A stretch of DNA of 22,141 nucleotides from a virus: IMG/VR virus record IMGVR_UViG_3300033144_004970, positions 1 to 22,141 of that record, one strand, 5' to 3'. Position 1 is the first letter of the stretch, and each line of letters starts with the position of its first letter. The position numbers and the translations under genes are program-made. The notes below the pieces were generated by a model that had not been told where the DNA came from, did not search any database, and saw nothing but the letters and a program-made list of their open reading frames with translations. Shown piece after piece: positions 9,248-16,101 of the stretch.

Positions 9248-9615
9248 CGAAGGGCCTCCTCCACCAATTCTTCATGAAGGCCGTCGTATATCGGTATTAA
9301 TGCAGGATTTATTATATCCCGACCGGGTACGAACGAACCACCTCTTGTTGCGTGACCATATTGTATAAGAAGAACCAGGGGAGCTGTTCCCGCCATCTTA
9401 TTATTCTTCCAAATCAATTGATAGTAATTTTTACTACCTCTAACCTCGTAAGACCAGCCGGCGGCCGTCTCACCACTATCTATGGGGGTGGCCTTGGCGA
9501 GAGCGGAAACTCCCAGCGCCCCGTACTTTTCTAATATGGGTTTTGGGTCGTATTTGTCTATCATTTCAAGGAATTTAAATGTCTTTCTAAAGTCTGGAAC
9601 CTTAGCTTTTATCAT
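9244..9615 (-). CDS. HK97 gp10-like tail/neck protein
   Basis: This 123-residue protein has the pattern of the HK97 gp10 family: a helical N terminus, then YGALGVSALAKATPIDSGETA, a W-S-Y-E-V strand, and IQYGHATRGGSFVPGRDIINPAL near the C terminus. Family members act at the head-tail neck or in tail completion. Here the gene sits between the chaperone partner and the tape measure rather than among the connector genes. It overlaps both neighbours as ATGA (start 9615 with the stop of the upstream gene, stop at 9244 with the tape measure start), so the three are tightly coupled. A GAGGGG ribosome site precedes the ATG. The family call is from sequence pattern only, and the exact virion location is uncertain. 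Confidence 0.75.
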   Translation of the reverse strand: MIKAKVPDFRKTFKFLEMIDKYDPKPILEKYGALGVSALAKATPIDSGETAAGWSYEVRGSKNYYQLIWKNNKMAGTAPLVLLIQYGHATRGGSFVPGRDIINPALIPIYDGLHEELVEEALR

Positions 9616-10163
9616 CCGCCACCCCTCGCTTTATTCGCTAAGTATTGATGTCTAGCAGCATCCGCCGGCGTCATCTTGTTCTTGCCGGAGGCTTCTTTTT
9701 CTTTTATGTTACATATGTTTACAAGAGTTAGCAATCGATTAATGTGCCACCTCTCATACTCATTTGGGATGTTGAATCGAACCATCCAATAATAAATTAC
9801 TTCTGTGGTAATGACCGCTCTCGACGCGCGCCCCGGTACGTCTGCGTTATAGATAGTTGTTGCGGTGTTGGGGGCGGCAATATAGTCTCGTATTTCCTGT
9901 CCATGGTCTCGGTATAAAACACTAGGCATATGGGGGTCTACCCTGCCAATGATCATACAACGTATATATGATAATTCCTGCTCGTGTGTTTCTATACCTT
10001 TTTCTTTGTTTTTCACTGGGAGAAAAGGTTTGCACCAAAGCGCCTCCCACTTCGACATAGAGATTAGAGAATGCTCTAACTGAGCTTTCACAGGTTTTGA
10101 CTGGAAAAAGGTGTTTTTGTCTGCGTCATAAAACTCTTGTTCAGCTACATTTAATGTGAGCAT
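9612..10163 (-). CDS. Conserved tail-module protein downstream of the tail chaperone (possible second chaperone)
   Basis: The 183-residue protein resembles a conserved family found between the tail chaperone and tape measure in phages of Gram-positive bacteria. Recognisable parts are LEHSLISMSKWEALWCKPFL (residues about 29-48), an ITTEVIYYWMVRFNIP segment and RWHINRLLTLVNICNIKEK. It starts at an ATG with a GGAGAT site seven bases upstream. In many siphoviruses the second chaperone product is made by a -1 ribosomal slip from the first gene. Here the matching frame is closed by a TAG at 10167-10169 just before the ATG, so independent initiation is the simpler reading. The function is inferred from position: helping tail tube and tape measure assembly. 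Confidence 0.75.
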   Translation of the reverse strand: MLTLNVAEQEFYDADKNTFFQSKPVKAQLEHSLISMSKWEALWCKPFLPVKNKEKGIETHEQELSYIRCMIIGRVDPHMPSVLYRDHGQEIRDYIAAPNTATTIYNADVPGRASRAVITTEVIYYWMVRFNIPNEYERWHINRLLTLVNICNIKEKEASGKNKMTPADAARHQYLANKARGGG

Positions 10164-10198
10164 TCTCTATCTCCGTTGTTGTGCATATTCGATTGGGC

Positions 10199-10582
10199 CT
10201 AGCCTAGGGATTTAGGCTCAATGAATGTCTTCGTTAATACCCCATTGAAGAACTCTTCGGCCAACTCGGGGGACGTGGCCAACTGAGCGAATAGGGCACT
10301 ATATGCCGCGGATGCTAGGAAGTCATTTACAACATCCTGGTTCTTGACAAAGCGACTACCGTCCGGACTCTTGGTGCCGACAGACATCTGAATCAGTCTC
10401 TCAAACAGCTCCAGGAGCTCTTCCGCGGAGGTATTCTCGTCGAAATTCTGGACATACTCGCCCAGACCAGGTTCGAACTCGGCATCTAAACGGGTCACTT
10501 CGACCTCGGTAAGATTAAAGTACCAGACCTCTTCGGCGGGCTTGCCATCAAAACCATTGAACTTGATTGTTTTCTTTAACAC
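10199..10582 (-). CDS. Tail assembly chaperone
   Basis: This 127-residue, mostly helical and acidic protein matches the tail assembly chaperone pattern of Gram-positive siphoviruses. It opens with MLKKTIKFNGFDGKPAEE and a VWYFNLTEVEV segment, then LLELFERLIQMSVGTKSPDG, AYSALFAQLATSPELAEEFF and a short tail. It lies between the tail tube and tape measure genes, the standard place. Such proteins coat the tape measure during tail assembly and are absent from the mature virion. The start codon is GTG at 10580-10582, with a strong AAGGAG site nine bases upstream. No -1 slip product can extend far: the -1 frame stops at 10167-10169. Confidence 0.88.
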   Translation of the reverse strand: MLKKTIKFNGFDGKPAEEVWYFNLTEVEVTRLDAEFEPGLGEYVQNFDENTSAEELLELFERLIQMSVGTKSPDGSRFVKNQDVVNDFLASAAYSALFAQLATSPELAEEFFNGVLTKTFIEPKSLG

Positions 10583-10609
10583 GTTTCAAATCTCCTTTTA
10601 AGATTAATA

Positions 10610-11269
10610 TTAGGTAAGCAGGGCGATGAGGGCGTCGGGCAGGGGTAACTGAGCGAGCGGCGTCGGGTCGGTCCCGTAGAGGACATCCGTAATAGCTGTC
10701 AGGTTACCAGCAGTCAAAACACTCTCGTCGATGGTGATTTTCGAAACTGGTGCGCTACCGGTGACTGCCACAGGTGTCGACTTGGCTTCGAAGGTCATCG
10801 TCGCAGCTTCTGGTGAATCGTTAATGGTGGCGCGTGAGACCTCGGAAGGCTGCGCAATCAAACCATAAACAAGGTGTAGCTTGAAGTTGGCTTGCGATCC
10901 GTCGGCATCGCTGCCGTAATACGAACGGTAAGCCAAACCAAACGATACCCGCTGCTGCTGGCCGAGGATAACGCCCGGATCAGTGCTGTCAGGTACCATT
11001 CCCAGGCAAGCCAGGAATTCTTCTGGGAAAGTATAGGCTTCGATTGATATATCGAAGGTTTCAACTGCGACCAACGCCGAATACTTCGCGTTGTTGGCCC
11101 AGAGATCTGTAATTTCGGCGCCCGAGGGTTTTTCAGTAACGTTAATCAGACCTTCCCAAGCTTTCCCATCTGGGTAAAGCCCGGCAGCCTGAACATACAG
11201 GACGCCTTGATCGAGGCCGGATTCGAATTTCTTATCGGCGGCCGCGTTCCAGGTTAATAGTTGTGCCAT
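10610..11269 (-). CDS. Major tail tube protein
   Basis: The 219-residue protein carries the signature of the phi13/Gram-positive major tail protein family: VLYVQAAGLYPDGKAWEGLI, KPSGAEITDLWANNAKYSAL, FDISIEAYTFPEEFLACLG, GQQQRVSFGLAYRSYYGSDA and YGLIAQPSEVSRATINDSPE. Copies stack as hexameric rings to form the tail tube. The ATG is preceded by an AGGAG site. It lies 12 bases after the tail terminator stop and 27 before the chaperone start. Length is typical, without an added Ig-like domain. Its base composition looks somewhat richer in G and C than the accessory genes at both window ends, in line with strong expression, although I did not compute this. Confidence 0.93.
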   Translation of the reverse strand: MAQLLTWNAAADKKFESGLDQGVLYVQAAGLYPDGKAWEGLINVTEKPSGAEITDLWANNAKYSALVAVETFDISIEAYTFPEEFLACLGMVPDSTDPGVILGQQQRVSFGLAYRSYYGSDADGSQANFKLHLVYGLIAQPSEVSRATINDSPEAATMTFEAKSTPVAVTGSAPVSKITIDESVLTAGNLTAITDVLYGTDPTPLAQLPLPDALIALLT

Positions 11270-11281
11270 TGTTTATTTCTC

Positions 11282-11614
11282 CTATGTTGTGTGGACGGAT
11301 ACGGTAAAGACATCGTGAACGAGGTCATTAGTCGTAAAACTATTGTTTCTAACTACAACAACCTGCGGCATCAGCGAATATATCAGTCTTGTACCGGTGT
11401 AACCAGGAACATGACTGATGAACATCACTTGAAACTGCGTTCCAATAGTATATGGTTGGTTGTTGGCGAAACTCGGTTCCTCTGTCTTAGGTTCGTATGT
11501 CACACAGGGATATATGAGTTTGTAGTTTCCTGAGGGTCTAAATATCACAGATAAGTCTGGAAATGCAACTTCGAGAGCTGTCTGTAAAACTAGACGTACT
11601 TCTTCTTTATCCAT
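11282..11614 (-). CDS. Tail terminator protein
   Basis: This 110-residue protein has the layout of the siphovirus tail terminator family: an N-terminal helix (MDKEEVRLVLQTALEVAFPD), a loop with FRPSGNYKLIYPCVTYEP, an EPSFANNQPYTIGTQFQVMF block, and a final strand NDLVHDVFTVSV. Terminator rings cap the finished tail tube and join it to the head connector. It sits between head closure and tail tube genes, as expected. The start overlaps the upstream gene by eight bases. A run of G residues at the end of the upstream gene serves as a possible ribosome site. Confidence 0.85.
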   Translation of the reverse strand: MDKEEVRLVLQTALEVAFPDLSVIFRPSGNYKLIYPCVTYEPKTEEPSFANNQPYTIGTQFQVMFISHVPGYTGTRLIYSLMPQVVVVRNNSFTTNDLVHDVFTVSVHTT

Positions 11615-11915
11615 TGTATAAACCCCCCAGGGTCAATTGAACACGAGGCGGTAAATATTCGATGTCAATAACCGACCATCGCCGATTCTTCCACCAAATA
11701 TAGACCACCTCGTTTATGTCTACTGTTGAGCTTTCGGGGGGAAACATACTCAGGATGTGTTTTGCACGGGCATCTCGAGATTTCATACTGGACCATCGTG
11801 CGTTATCGCGACGAACCGTGCCAGTAACTTCTATCTCCTTGAACTGTTCTTCATGAATTCCAGGAGATGTCTCTTTGGGCCCAAGCGCAATCCCGATTTT
11901 ACCCGAAAATCTCAT
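11607..11915 (-). CDS. Head closure / head-tail connector protein
   Basis: The 102-residue protein follows the capsid gene by two bases and precedes the tail terminator. Its C-terminal half has a beta pattern seen in small head closure proteins: YIWWKNRRWSVIDIEYLPPR followed by VQLTLGGLYNG. The N-terminal half has alternating strands and a basic stretch (VRRDNARWSSMKSRDARAK) that may face DNA or neighbouring subunits. Such proteins plug the portal after packaging and receive the tail. No clear Shine-Dalgarno site precedes the ATG at 11915, so translation is probably coupled to the capsid gene. A dedicated gp6-like adaptor gene was not found, so this protein or an unrecognised one may cover that role. 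Confidence 0.75.
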   Translation of the reverse strand: MRFSGKIGIALGPKETSPGIHEEQFKEIEVTGTVRRDNARWSSMKSRDARAKHILSMFPPESSTVDINEVVYIWWKNRRWSVIDIEYLPPRVQLTLGGLYNG

Positions 11916-11917
11916 CG

Positions 11918-13084
11918 CTATGCAGTCTTAGCTGTGATTAGCTGGACAGCAATAGCGCTCTTCGGGGAAACCAGGGCGCCAGAAATACGCGTCTCAATCA
12001 GGTATTCGAGTTTGTTGAAGTTCAAGTCGAAATCCTCAAAGAAGGTAGTTTCTCCGCCTTTATCGGCGCCTACAACGTAGTCTTGTAGGTTGACTATGAT
12101 GCCCAATGTGGCGATATCATAGGTGCCTGCGGGAATAGCAGCGCCACCCTGATCCAAACCACTCGGGTCAACAACACCGGTGTCTTCCAAGCCAGCGATG
12201 ACCGGAACCTCGATAATCTTGCTAACACGCATAGCAGCAGCCAGAGAGGCGACACTATCGTGAATTCGACGATTGGTCGTATCTCGAACTTGCAGCATCA
12301 GGCTTACCAGAGCGGGATCGCAATACAGAGTTGGCGAACCGGAACCTTGGTAATAGGACATTGCGAAGGAAATATGATCGACGAAAGATAGAACCTGAGC
12401 ATCGGTGGCGGCAGACCAGTCGAATAGGGAGCCGGCGTCATTGTGCTGGGCTTTGTGGGTGTAAACGTCGGAGTCGTTGTAAATCGGGCGGACGTTTGTT
12501 TCGACGATTTTGTCGTCATCTACGCCAGAGCGACCATCGCCGATGAGAATGGCCCTCGCCAATTCCTCATCAAGCATCATGCGCATTTCGGCCTTCAACC
12601 ACACCACGACGTTAAAGTCGCTGATGTCGATGACGTCGTCGCGATCTAGTTTCTGGAACTTGTAGATGGTCTGAGGAGTCGTCACCCTTTTCAAAATGGC
12701 GAGCACTTCCTCAACCTTCTGATTGGGCGAAGTCCAGCCTTTGGCCCGAGCGGCATCGGCAGAAATATCTGCGTACCAGCTCTTGATTCGGCCAAACATC
12801 CGGGGTCGGACGCTGTCGAGTACGCCTCGAACCCATCCTTGCTCGCGGTTAGCCCAAAGCTGCGGACCACCCGGCCGAACTGCTCGTGCATCGGGGAACA
12901 TAAAATCAATGTCAGTGATACTGTGACGAATAACGTCGTCGCCATACTCATTGTCTTCAAAAAGGGTCCGCAAAGACGGATGGCTATTCTTCTTGGCTTG
13001 CATCAATAGTTTAGTCACGTTCGCATGGGCGATCATGTCACGATCTCCGGCGGGGGCTTCAAACGGGTTGTAATTTCTTGGCAT
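11918..13084 (-). CDS. Major capsid protein from internal start (predicted second product of the fused gene)
   Basis: Inside the protease-capsid frame, Met340 (ATG 13082-13084) opens the capsid domain with MPRNYNPFEAPAG and would give a 388-residue protein. That is the normal size for this HK97-fold family. A perfect AAGGAG at 13093-13098 stands eight bases upstream, and it is embedded in the Ser-Gln-Gly-Asp codons of the linker. This is at least as good as the ribosome sites of the neighbouring late genes. The inference is that ribosomes start here independently, giving hundreds of capsid subunits while the full-length fusion gives fewer protease-scaffold copies. Whether both forms exist needs protein evidence. 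The domain call itself is firm; the separate product is the inferred part. Confidence 0.7.
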   Translation of the reverse strand: MPRNYNPFEAPAGDRDMIAHANVTKLLMQAKKNSHPSLRTLFEDNEYGDDVIRHSITDIDFMFPDARAVRPGGPQLWANREQGWVRGVLDSVRPRMFGRIKSWYADISADAARAKGWTSPNQKVEEVLAILKRVTTPQTIYKFQKLDRDDVIDISDFNVVVWLKAEMRMMLDEELARAILIGDGRSGVDDDKIVETNVRPIYNDSDVYTHKAQHNDAGSLFDWSAATDAQVLSFVDHISFAMSYYQGSGSPTLYCDPALVSLMLQVRDTTNRRIHDSVASLAAAMRVSKIIEVPVIAGLEDTGVVDPSGLDQGGAAIPAGTYDIATLGIIVNLQDYVVGADKGGETTFFEDFDLNFNKLEYLIETRISGALVSPKSAIAVQLITAKTA

Positions 13085-14101
13085 TTCTTGGTCTCCTTGT
13101 GAGATGGATTCTTCTGGTTCTTCTGGTTCTTCGTCGCCTTCGTCGACTTCGGCTAGGGTTCCGGCCAGATATTCAACAACATCTTTCTGTTTATCGGTGA
13201 GCGTATCAAATACCGCCCCTAGATCCTGGCCGTCTTCGCCGTCTTCACTCGCTGACTCGGGGGATGTCTCTCCGATCAAAGCGCTATGTAGAACAACATC
13301 AACAGCCTCTCTCTGTTCTTCCGTTAAGGTGGCGAGAACATCAGCAATACTTTCATCTGCTTCTGCAACCGCGTGAGCAATAGCCTTATCTTCATCAGAT
13401 TCGGCCTCTTCCTCAGCTTCTTCCTCAACGATTTCTTCTTCGGTCTCTTCGGCTTCTTCCGCTTCTTCAGCTTCTTCAGCTTCTTCAGCTTCTTCGGTCT
13501 CTTCGGTCTCTTCGGTCTCTTCGGTCTCTTCTTCGGTCTCTTCTTCGGTCTCTTCTTCGGTCTCTTCCTCATCTTCAACTTCTAGATCGAGGGGGATTCC
13601 AGAATGAATAATCAAACCGTCATGGACCATCACGTCGGGGTCTAGGGGATCGGTCGAATGACGAACGACTTCGTCAATCCTTGCTCCTGGGTTCATACCT
13701 CTGGGGACAAGGCTAACTTCTCGAATTACGCCTCCTGTTACCGATTTAGTAGCAAAGGTGCCATCTTCAAGCTTGAACCGTCCGACTTCTTCTTGAATTT
13801 CGTTCGCCCAGATAGACAAACCTTCAATTGTTCCGTCGTGTACTAGCTCTTTCGCCTGCTGGCCCTCCCTTGTTTTTAGAAATTTGGCTTTGCCTCTTAC
13901 TCCGAGGGGTGTTCCTTCGTTACGAGACAGGACTATATGACCTAAAATATTAGTAATGTTGCCGTGCATATGTTGCCATACGAGGCTTACTCTTTCGCCT
14001 TCTTGATGGCCAAAAGCATCATCTCTAATAACTCGTCCGTCGTCACACAACACCTCATAGGCTGTGGCAATGCCAGAAAAATCATAAATTTTCTTTGGCA
14101 T
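11918..14101 (-). CDS. Fused HK97-type prohead protease, acidic scaffold-like linker and major capsid protein
   Basis: One 727-residue frame contains three parts. Residues about 1-150 are an S78-like prohead protease: VSLVWQHMHGN gives the candidate catalytic His44 or His46, TIEGLSIWANEI the candidate Ser96, and GVIREVSLVPRG the partner Glu128. Residues about 171-335 are an extremely acidic linker: glutamate runs with T or A (about 172-234), then two related helices starting ATLTEEQ and DTLTDKQ. Residues 340-727 are the HK97-fold major capsid protein (ITDIDFMFPDARAV, TPQTIYKFQKLDRDDVID, DEELARAILIGDGRSGVD). The linker sits where a delta or scaffold domain is expected. The ATG at 14101 has an AAGGAG site. 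There is no stop between protease and capsid, so a full-length fusion can be made, but an internal start (see 11918-13084) probably supplies most capsid subunits. Confidence 0.92.
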   Translation of the reverse strand: MPKKIYDFSGIATAYEVLCDDGRVIRDDAFGHQEGERVSLVWQHMHGNITNILGHIVLSRNEGTPLGVRGKAKFLKTREGQQAKELVHDGTIEGLSIWANEIQEEVGRFKLEDGTFATKSVTGGVIREVSLVPRGMNPGARIDEVVRHSTDPLDPDVMVHDGLIIHSGIPLDLEVEDEEETEEETEEETEEETEETEETEETEEAEEAEEAEEAEEAEETEEEIVEEEAEEEAESDEDKAIAHAVAEADESIADVLATLTEEQREAVDVVLHSALIGETSPESASEDGEDGQDLGAVFDTLTDKQKDVVEYLAGTLAEVDEGDEEPEEPEESISQGDQEMPRNYNPFEAPAGDRDMIAHANVTKLLMQAKKNSHPSLRTLFEDNEYGDDVIRHSITDIDFMFPDARAVRPGGPQLWANREQGWVRGVLDSVRPRMFGRIKSWYADISADAARAKGWTSPNQKVEEVLAILKRVTTPQTIYKFQKLDRDDVIDISDFNVVVWLKAEMRMMLDEELARAILIGDGRSGVDDDKIVETNVRPIYNDSDVYTHKAQHNDAGSLFDWSAATDAQVLSFVDHISFAMSYYQGSGSPTLYCDPALVSLMLQVRDTTNRRIHDSVASLAAAMRVSKIIEVPVIAGLEDTGVVDPSGLDQGGAAIPAGTYDIATLGIIVNLQDYVVGADKGGETTFFEDFDLNFNKLEYLIETRISGALVSPKSAIAVQLITAKTA
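13093..13098 (-). promoter_or_regulatory. Internal Shine-Dalgarno site for the capsid start
   Basis: On the minus strand the bases read AAGGAG, followed by an eight-base spacer and ATG at 13084. The site lies within the coding sequence of the fused gene, in frame, at the exact linker-capsid boundary. It marks where independent capsid translation probably begins. Confidence 0.75.
13440..13568 (-). repeat. Tandem 9- and 12-base microsatellite encoding the acidic linker
   Basis: The plus strand shows tandem units: cttcttcag-type 9-mers, then ggtctcttc 9-mers, then ggtctcttcttc 12-mers. On the coding strand these read GAAGAAGCT and GAAGAGACC, giving Glu-Glu-Ala and Glu-Glu-Thr or Glu-Glu-Glu-Thr. 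All unit lengths are multiples of three, so copy-number slippage changes linker length without breaking the frame. The repeat lies between the protease and the two linker helices. Confidence 0.9.
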
Positions 14102-14109
14102 TTGGTGTA

Positions 14110-15348
14110 TTACTCCTTTTCATTAGGGTCGACTTGTTGTTCTGGTTCTTCACCATCTATCATTTGGTCCGACTTGTTAAGGTTTTTGTTCCTCAACTCG
14201 TCCGCATTTGGATCTTCGCTAGCCACAAGGCCGATTTCTGCTCTAACTTCATTAGAACTCATTATCTCGTTACGAGTTAATTTATCGGCGGCATCCGCTA
14301 TTTCGCTTAGCGGTGCCATTTTGAATAAATCTTGGATCGGCTTTATGGTGTTCCCTTTCTTAATAGCGGGTCTGCTAAAGAAGGACACGGTCATGCCTTC
14401 CGCTAACGCTCTTAGTATGGGGTAGACGGTTTTGTTGTTGTAAGCGAGCATTTCTTCTTGCGTCGCTGTCCCCATGAAGACAGCCGGGGTTAAGCCCAAC
14501 TGACTATGAAGACTCTCCGTCAAACCCTCTACTGTCTGTATCAGAGCATTGGGTACCGGGCGATTTAACTGTGTAATCTTCTCGGCATGCCCAACATAGG
14601 CAATACCATACTTACGATTGTATAGCTGATCCTCGAGTTCTTCTAATCTTCGTCTAGCCTCATTCTTCTTTCGAGTGGTGCTAGCAGTATAGCTCATTTG
14701 AACAATCAGATCCAATTGCGCACTATACAGACGACTGTCTGCAATGTCTAGTAACGCTAACTTGTCAATCAAACGTTTCATCGTGCTGTTGCTTTCATTC
14801 ATAACTGCATATAGCGGGTTGTAAATGATTGCCACATAAGATTTCGGCACAATGATGGACGTTCTCCTTCCAGCTAATTCATTATAGACCTCTACCTTAA
14901 CGCTGTAATTGAACCACTCGGACACAACACCGACCCGCATAGAGAGTATGTCATAATTACCGGTGCTTGGATGGGCACTCGTTTCTGTTGGAAACAAAAC
15001 CGCGTGTCCGCCATCAAGCATAGTCATTACAGCATCCTGAATGAAGGCTGTTCCCGTCTGATCGATGTTGGCTGCTAAAGCAAGTCTGTCATTAAGTTCG
15101 CTTTGTTTGATCGAGAGGAATTTCCCCTTCTGATCAACTTTAGCATGCCTAAGTGGAACATTGGCAGCGTCTATAGCTATTCGTGTCTGTATTGGTGCCA
15201 ATACGCTCGATGTCGAATCGTATGACATACGATGACTACTCGGCACTGCCGGAACGTAACTAGTGATCATTTCGTCGTTTTCGATACGAAATGGTGTGCC
15301 GCGAAGAACCTTGTATGCCGATCGTGCTCTGTTAAATAAACTTGGCAT
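14110..15348 (-). CDS. Portal protein
   Basis: The 412-residue protein matches the HK97/SPP1-type portal pattern of Gram-positive siphoviruses. It has an N-terminal wing region (TRIAIDAANVPLRHAKVD), a mid-section with a GGHAVLFP strand and KSYVAIIYNPLYAVMNES, a long helical stem (MKRLIDKLALLDIADSRL, then ARRRLEELEDQLYNRKYGI), and a crown region with LHSQLGLTPAVFMGTATQEE. The C terminus is polar and acidic. Twelve subunits form the vertex ring through which DNA is packaged and ejected. It lies directly upstream of the protease-capsid gene, as usual. The ATG has a strong AAGGAGG site. The terminase genes normally found just before the portal are not in that place here; five other gene products intervene before the unidentified fragment at the window edge. 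Confidence 0.88.
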   Translation of the reverse strand: MPSLFNRARSAYKVLRGTPFRIENDEMITSYVPAVPSSHRMSYDSTSSVLAPIQTRIAIDAANVPLRHAKVDQKGKFLSIKQSELNDRLALAANIDQTGTAFIQDAVMTMLDGGHAVLFPTETSAHPSTGNYDILSMRVGVVSEWFNYSVKVEVYNELAGRRTSIIVPKSYVAIIYNPLYAVMNESNSTMKRLIDKLALLDIADSRLYSAQLDLIVQMSYTASTTRKKNEARRRLEELEDQLYNRKYGIAYVGHAEKITQLNRPVPNALIQTVEGLTESLHSQLGLTPAVFMGTATQEEMLAYNNKTVYPILRALAEGMTVSFFSRPAIKKGNTIKPIQDLFKMAPLSEIADAADKLTRNEIMSSNEVRAEIGLVASEDPNADELRNKNLNKSDQMIDGEEPEQQVDPNEKE

Positions 15349-15364
15349 GTGTCCTCCTTGCCGG

Positions 15365-15718
15365 TTAAGGCCTACCTCTCAGGTTATCTATCTGAAAAGA
15401 AACCTCTTTAAGTACCGTCAAGTCAGTGCCAAGAATACCGTCATATACGCCCTCGACGAGCACATACCTTCTAGCAGAGCTTCCGGTTAACGCCAGATCA
15501 GCGCCTTTCAAAACGATCGTAATCGATTCTGCAGCGGTTATGGTGACGCCCGTTCTCCCATTAACTGGTTGGCCCCTTGAGTCTCTTAAACTCCAAGCGG
15601 GATCAGCTTTTGGGGTGAACGGGACGTCTCCTTCTGGTGTCTTTTCAACGAAGTCGCACCTAATGCCAAACGTACCCCCTTCCGGGGCTTTCTCATCGAG
15701 ATGTGTACTGATAGGCAT
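15365..15718 (-). CDS. Small Ig-like beta protein of unknown function, next to portal
   Basis: This 117-residue protein looks all-beta. It includes DPAWSLRDSRGQPVNGRTGV, an AESITIVLKGADLAL strand pair, and a C-terminal RYVLVEGVYDG with VSFQIDNLRG. The layout (a W-x-L strand, a D-x-x-G turn, an I-V-L-x-G-x-D-L-A-L strand) is like small Ig-like phage proteins of unknown role commonly found near head genes. It may be a capsid or neck accessory or a fibre-linked protein. The ATG has a GGGAG site, and 16 bases separate its stop from the portal start. No catalytic motif is visible. Confidence 0.65.
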   Translation of the reverse strand: MPISTHLDEKAPEGGTFGIRCDFVEKTPEGDVPFTPKADPAWSLRDSRGQPVNGRTGVTITAAESITIVLKGADLALTGSSARRYVLVEGVYDGILGTDLTVLKEVSFQIDNLRGRP

Positions 15719-15733
15719 TGGTGTCTCCCTTTA

Positions 15734-16099
15734 TTATACTGCGTCAGGTACGCCAATGGCGAACTGAGCTAAAGTAAAGGTGTTTCCGTTAGTGACGGTT
15801 TGCGGAGCGCTGAGCTGGCCGGCAGCCAAAAGTTCTGACGCGTCAACCAAAGCCCAACTGTCAGCATCGCCGTCGCCGGTGACGTTACCGTCGGTAATCG
15901 CTGTAACAACAATCTCACGACCGCCACCACCACGATCACTTGGTTCAGCGATGGTCGGGGTTGCTTTGTTTCCGAGATCGTACGTTGTCGTGGCCTGGGT
16001 ATAATTTATTGCTTCCGTACTTGTGATGTGTAAAACCGTGGTGCTATCCTGAATATAATTCAAAAGAGCATCCAACGCTGTATCTGGTATGTATGGCAT
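15734..16099 (-). CDS. Conserved beta-rich phage accessory protein, function unknown
   Basis: The 121-residue protein begins with a helix (PDTALDALLNYIQDST) and continues with beta strands: TSTEAINYTQATTTYDLGNK, GREIVVTAITDGNVTGDG, ADSWALVDASELLAAGQL and a final TLAQFAIGVPDAV. Similar small proteins are familiar from phage regions next to long beta-repeat proteins, and here it follows the giant repeat gene by two bases. That suggests it caps or attaches to the fibre-like repeat protein, although this is inference. A strong GGAGG site precedes the ATG. The Gly-rich stretch DRGGGGRE is a probable loop. Confidence 0.65.
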   Translation of the reverse strand: MPYIPDTALDALLNYIQDSTTVLHITSTEAINYTQATTTYDLGNKATPTIAEPSDRGGGGREIVVTAITDGNVTGDGDADSWALVDASELLAAGQLSAPQTVTNGNTFTLAQFAIGVPDAV

Positions 16100-16101
16100 G
16101 T

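Noticed and set aside
10161-10220. Programmed -1 frameshift joining the two tail chaperone genes
   Set aside because: The -1 frame at the end of the first gene runs into a TAG at 10167-10169, immediately before the second gene's ATG. No clear slippery heptamer lies before the stop, and the second gene has its own ribosome site.
13324-13585. Lys/Pro/Arg-rich minus-strand frame and Phe/Leu/Gly-rich plus-strand frame
   Set aside because: Both are alternate readings of the acidic-linker microsatellite and have no start context.
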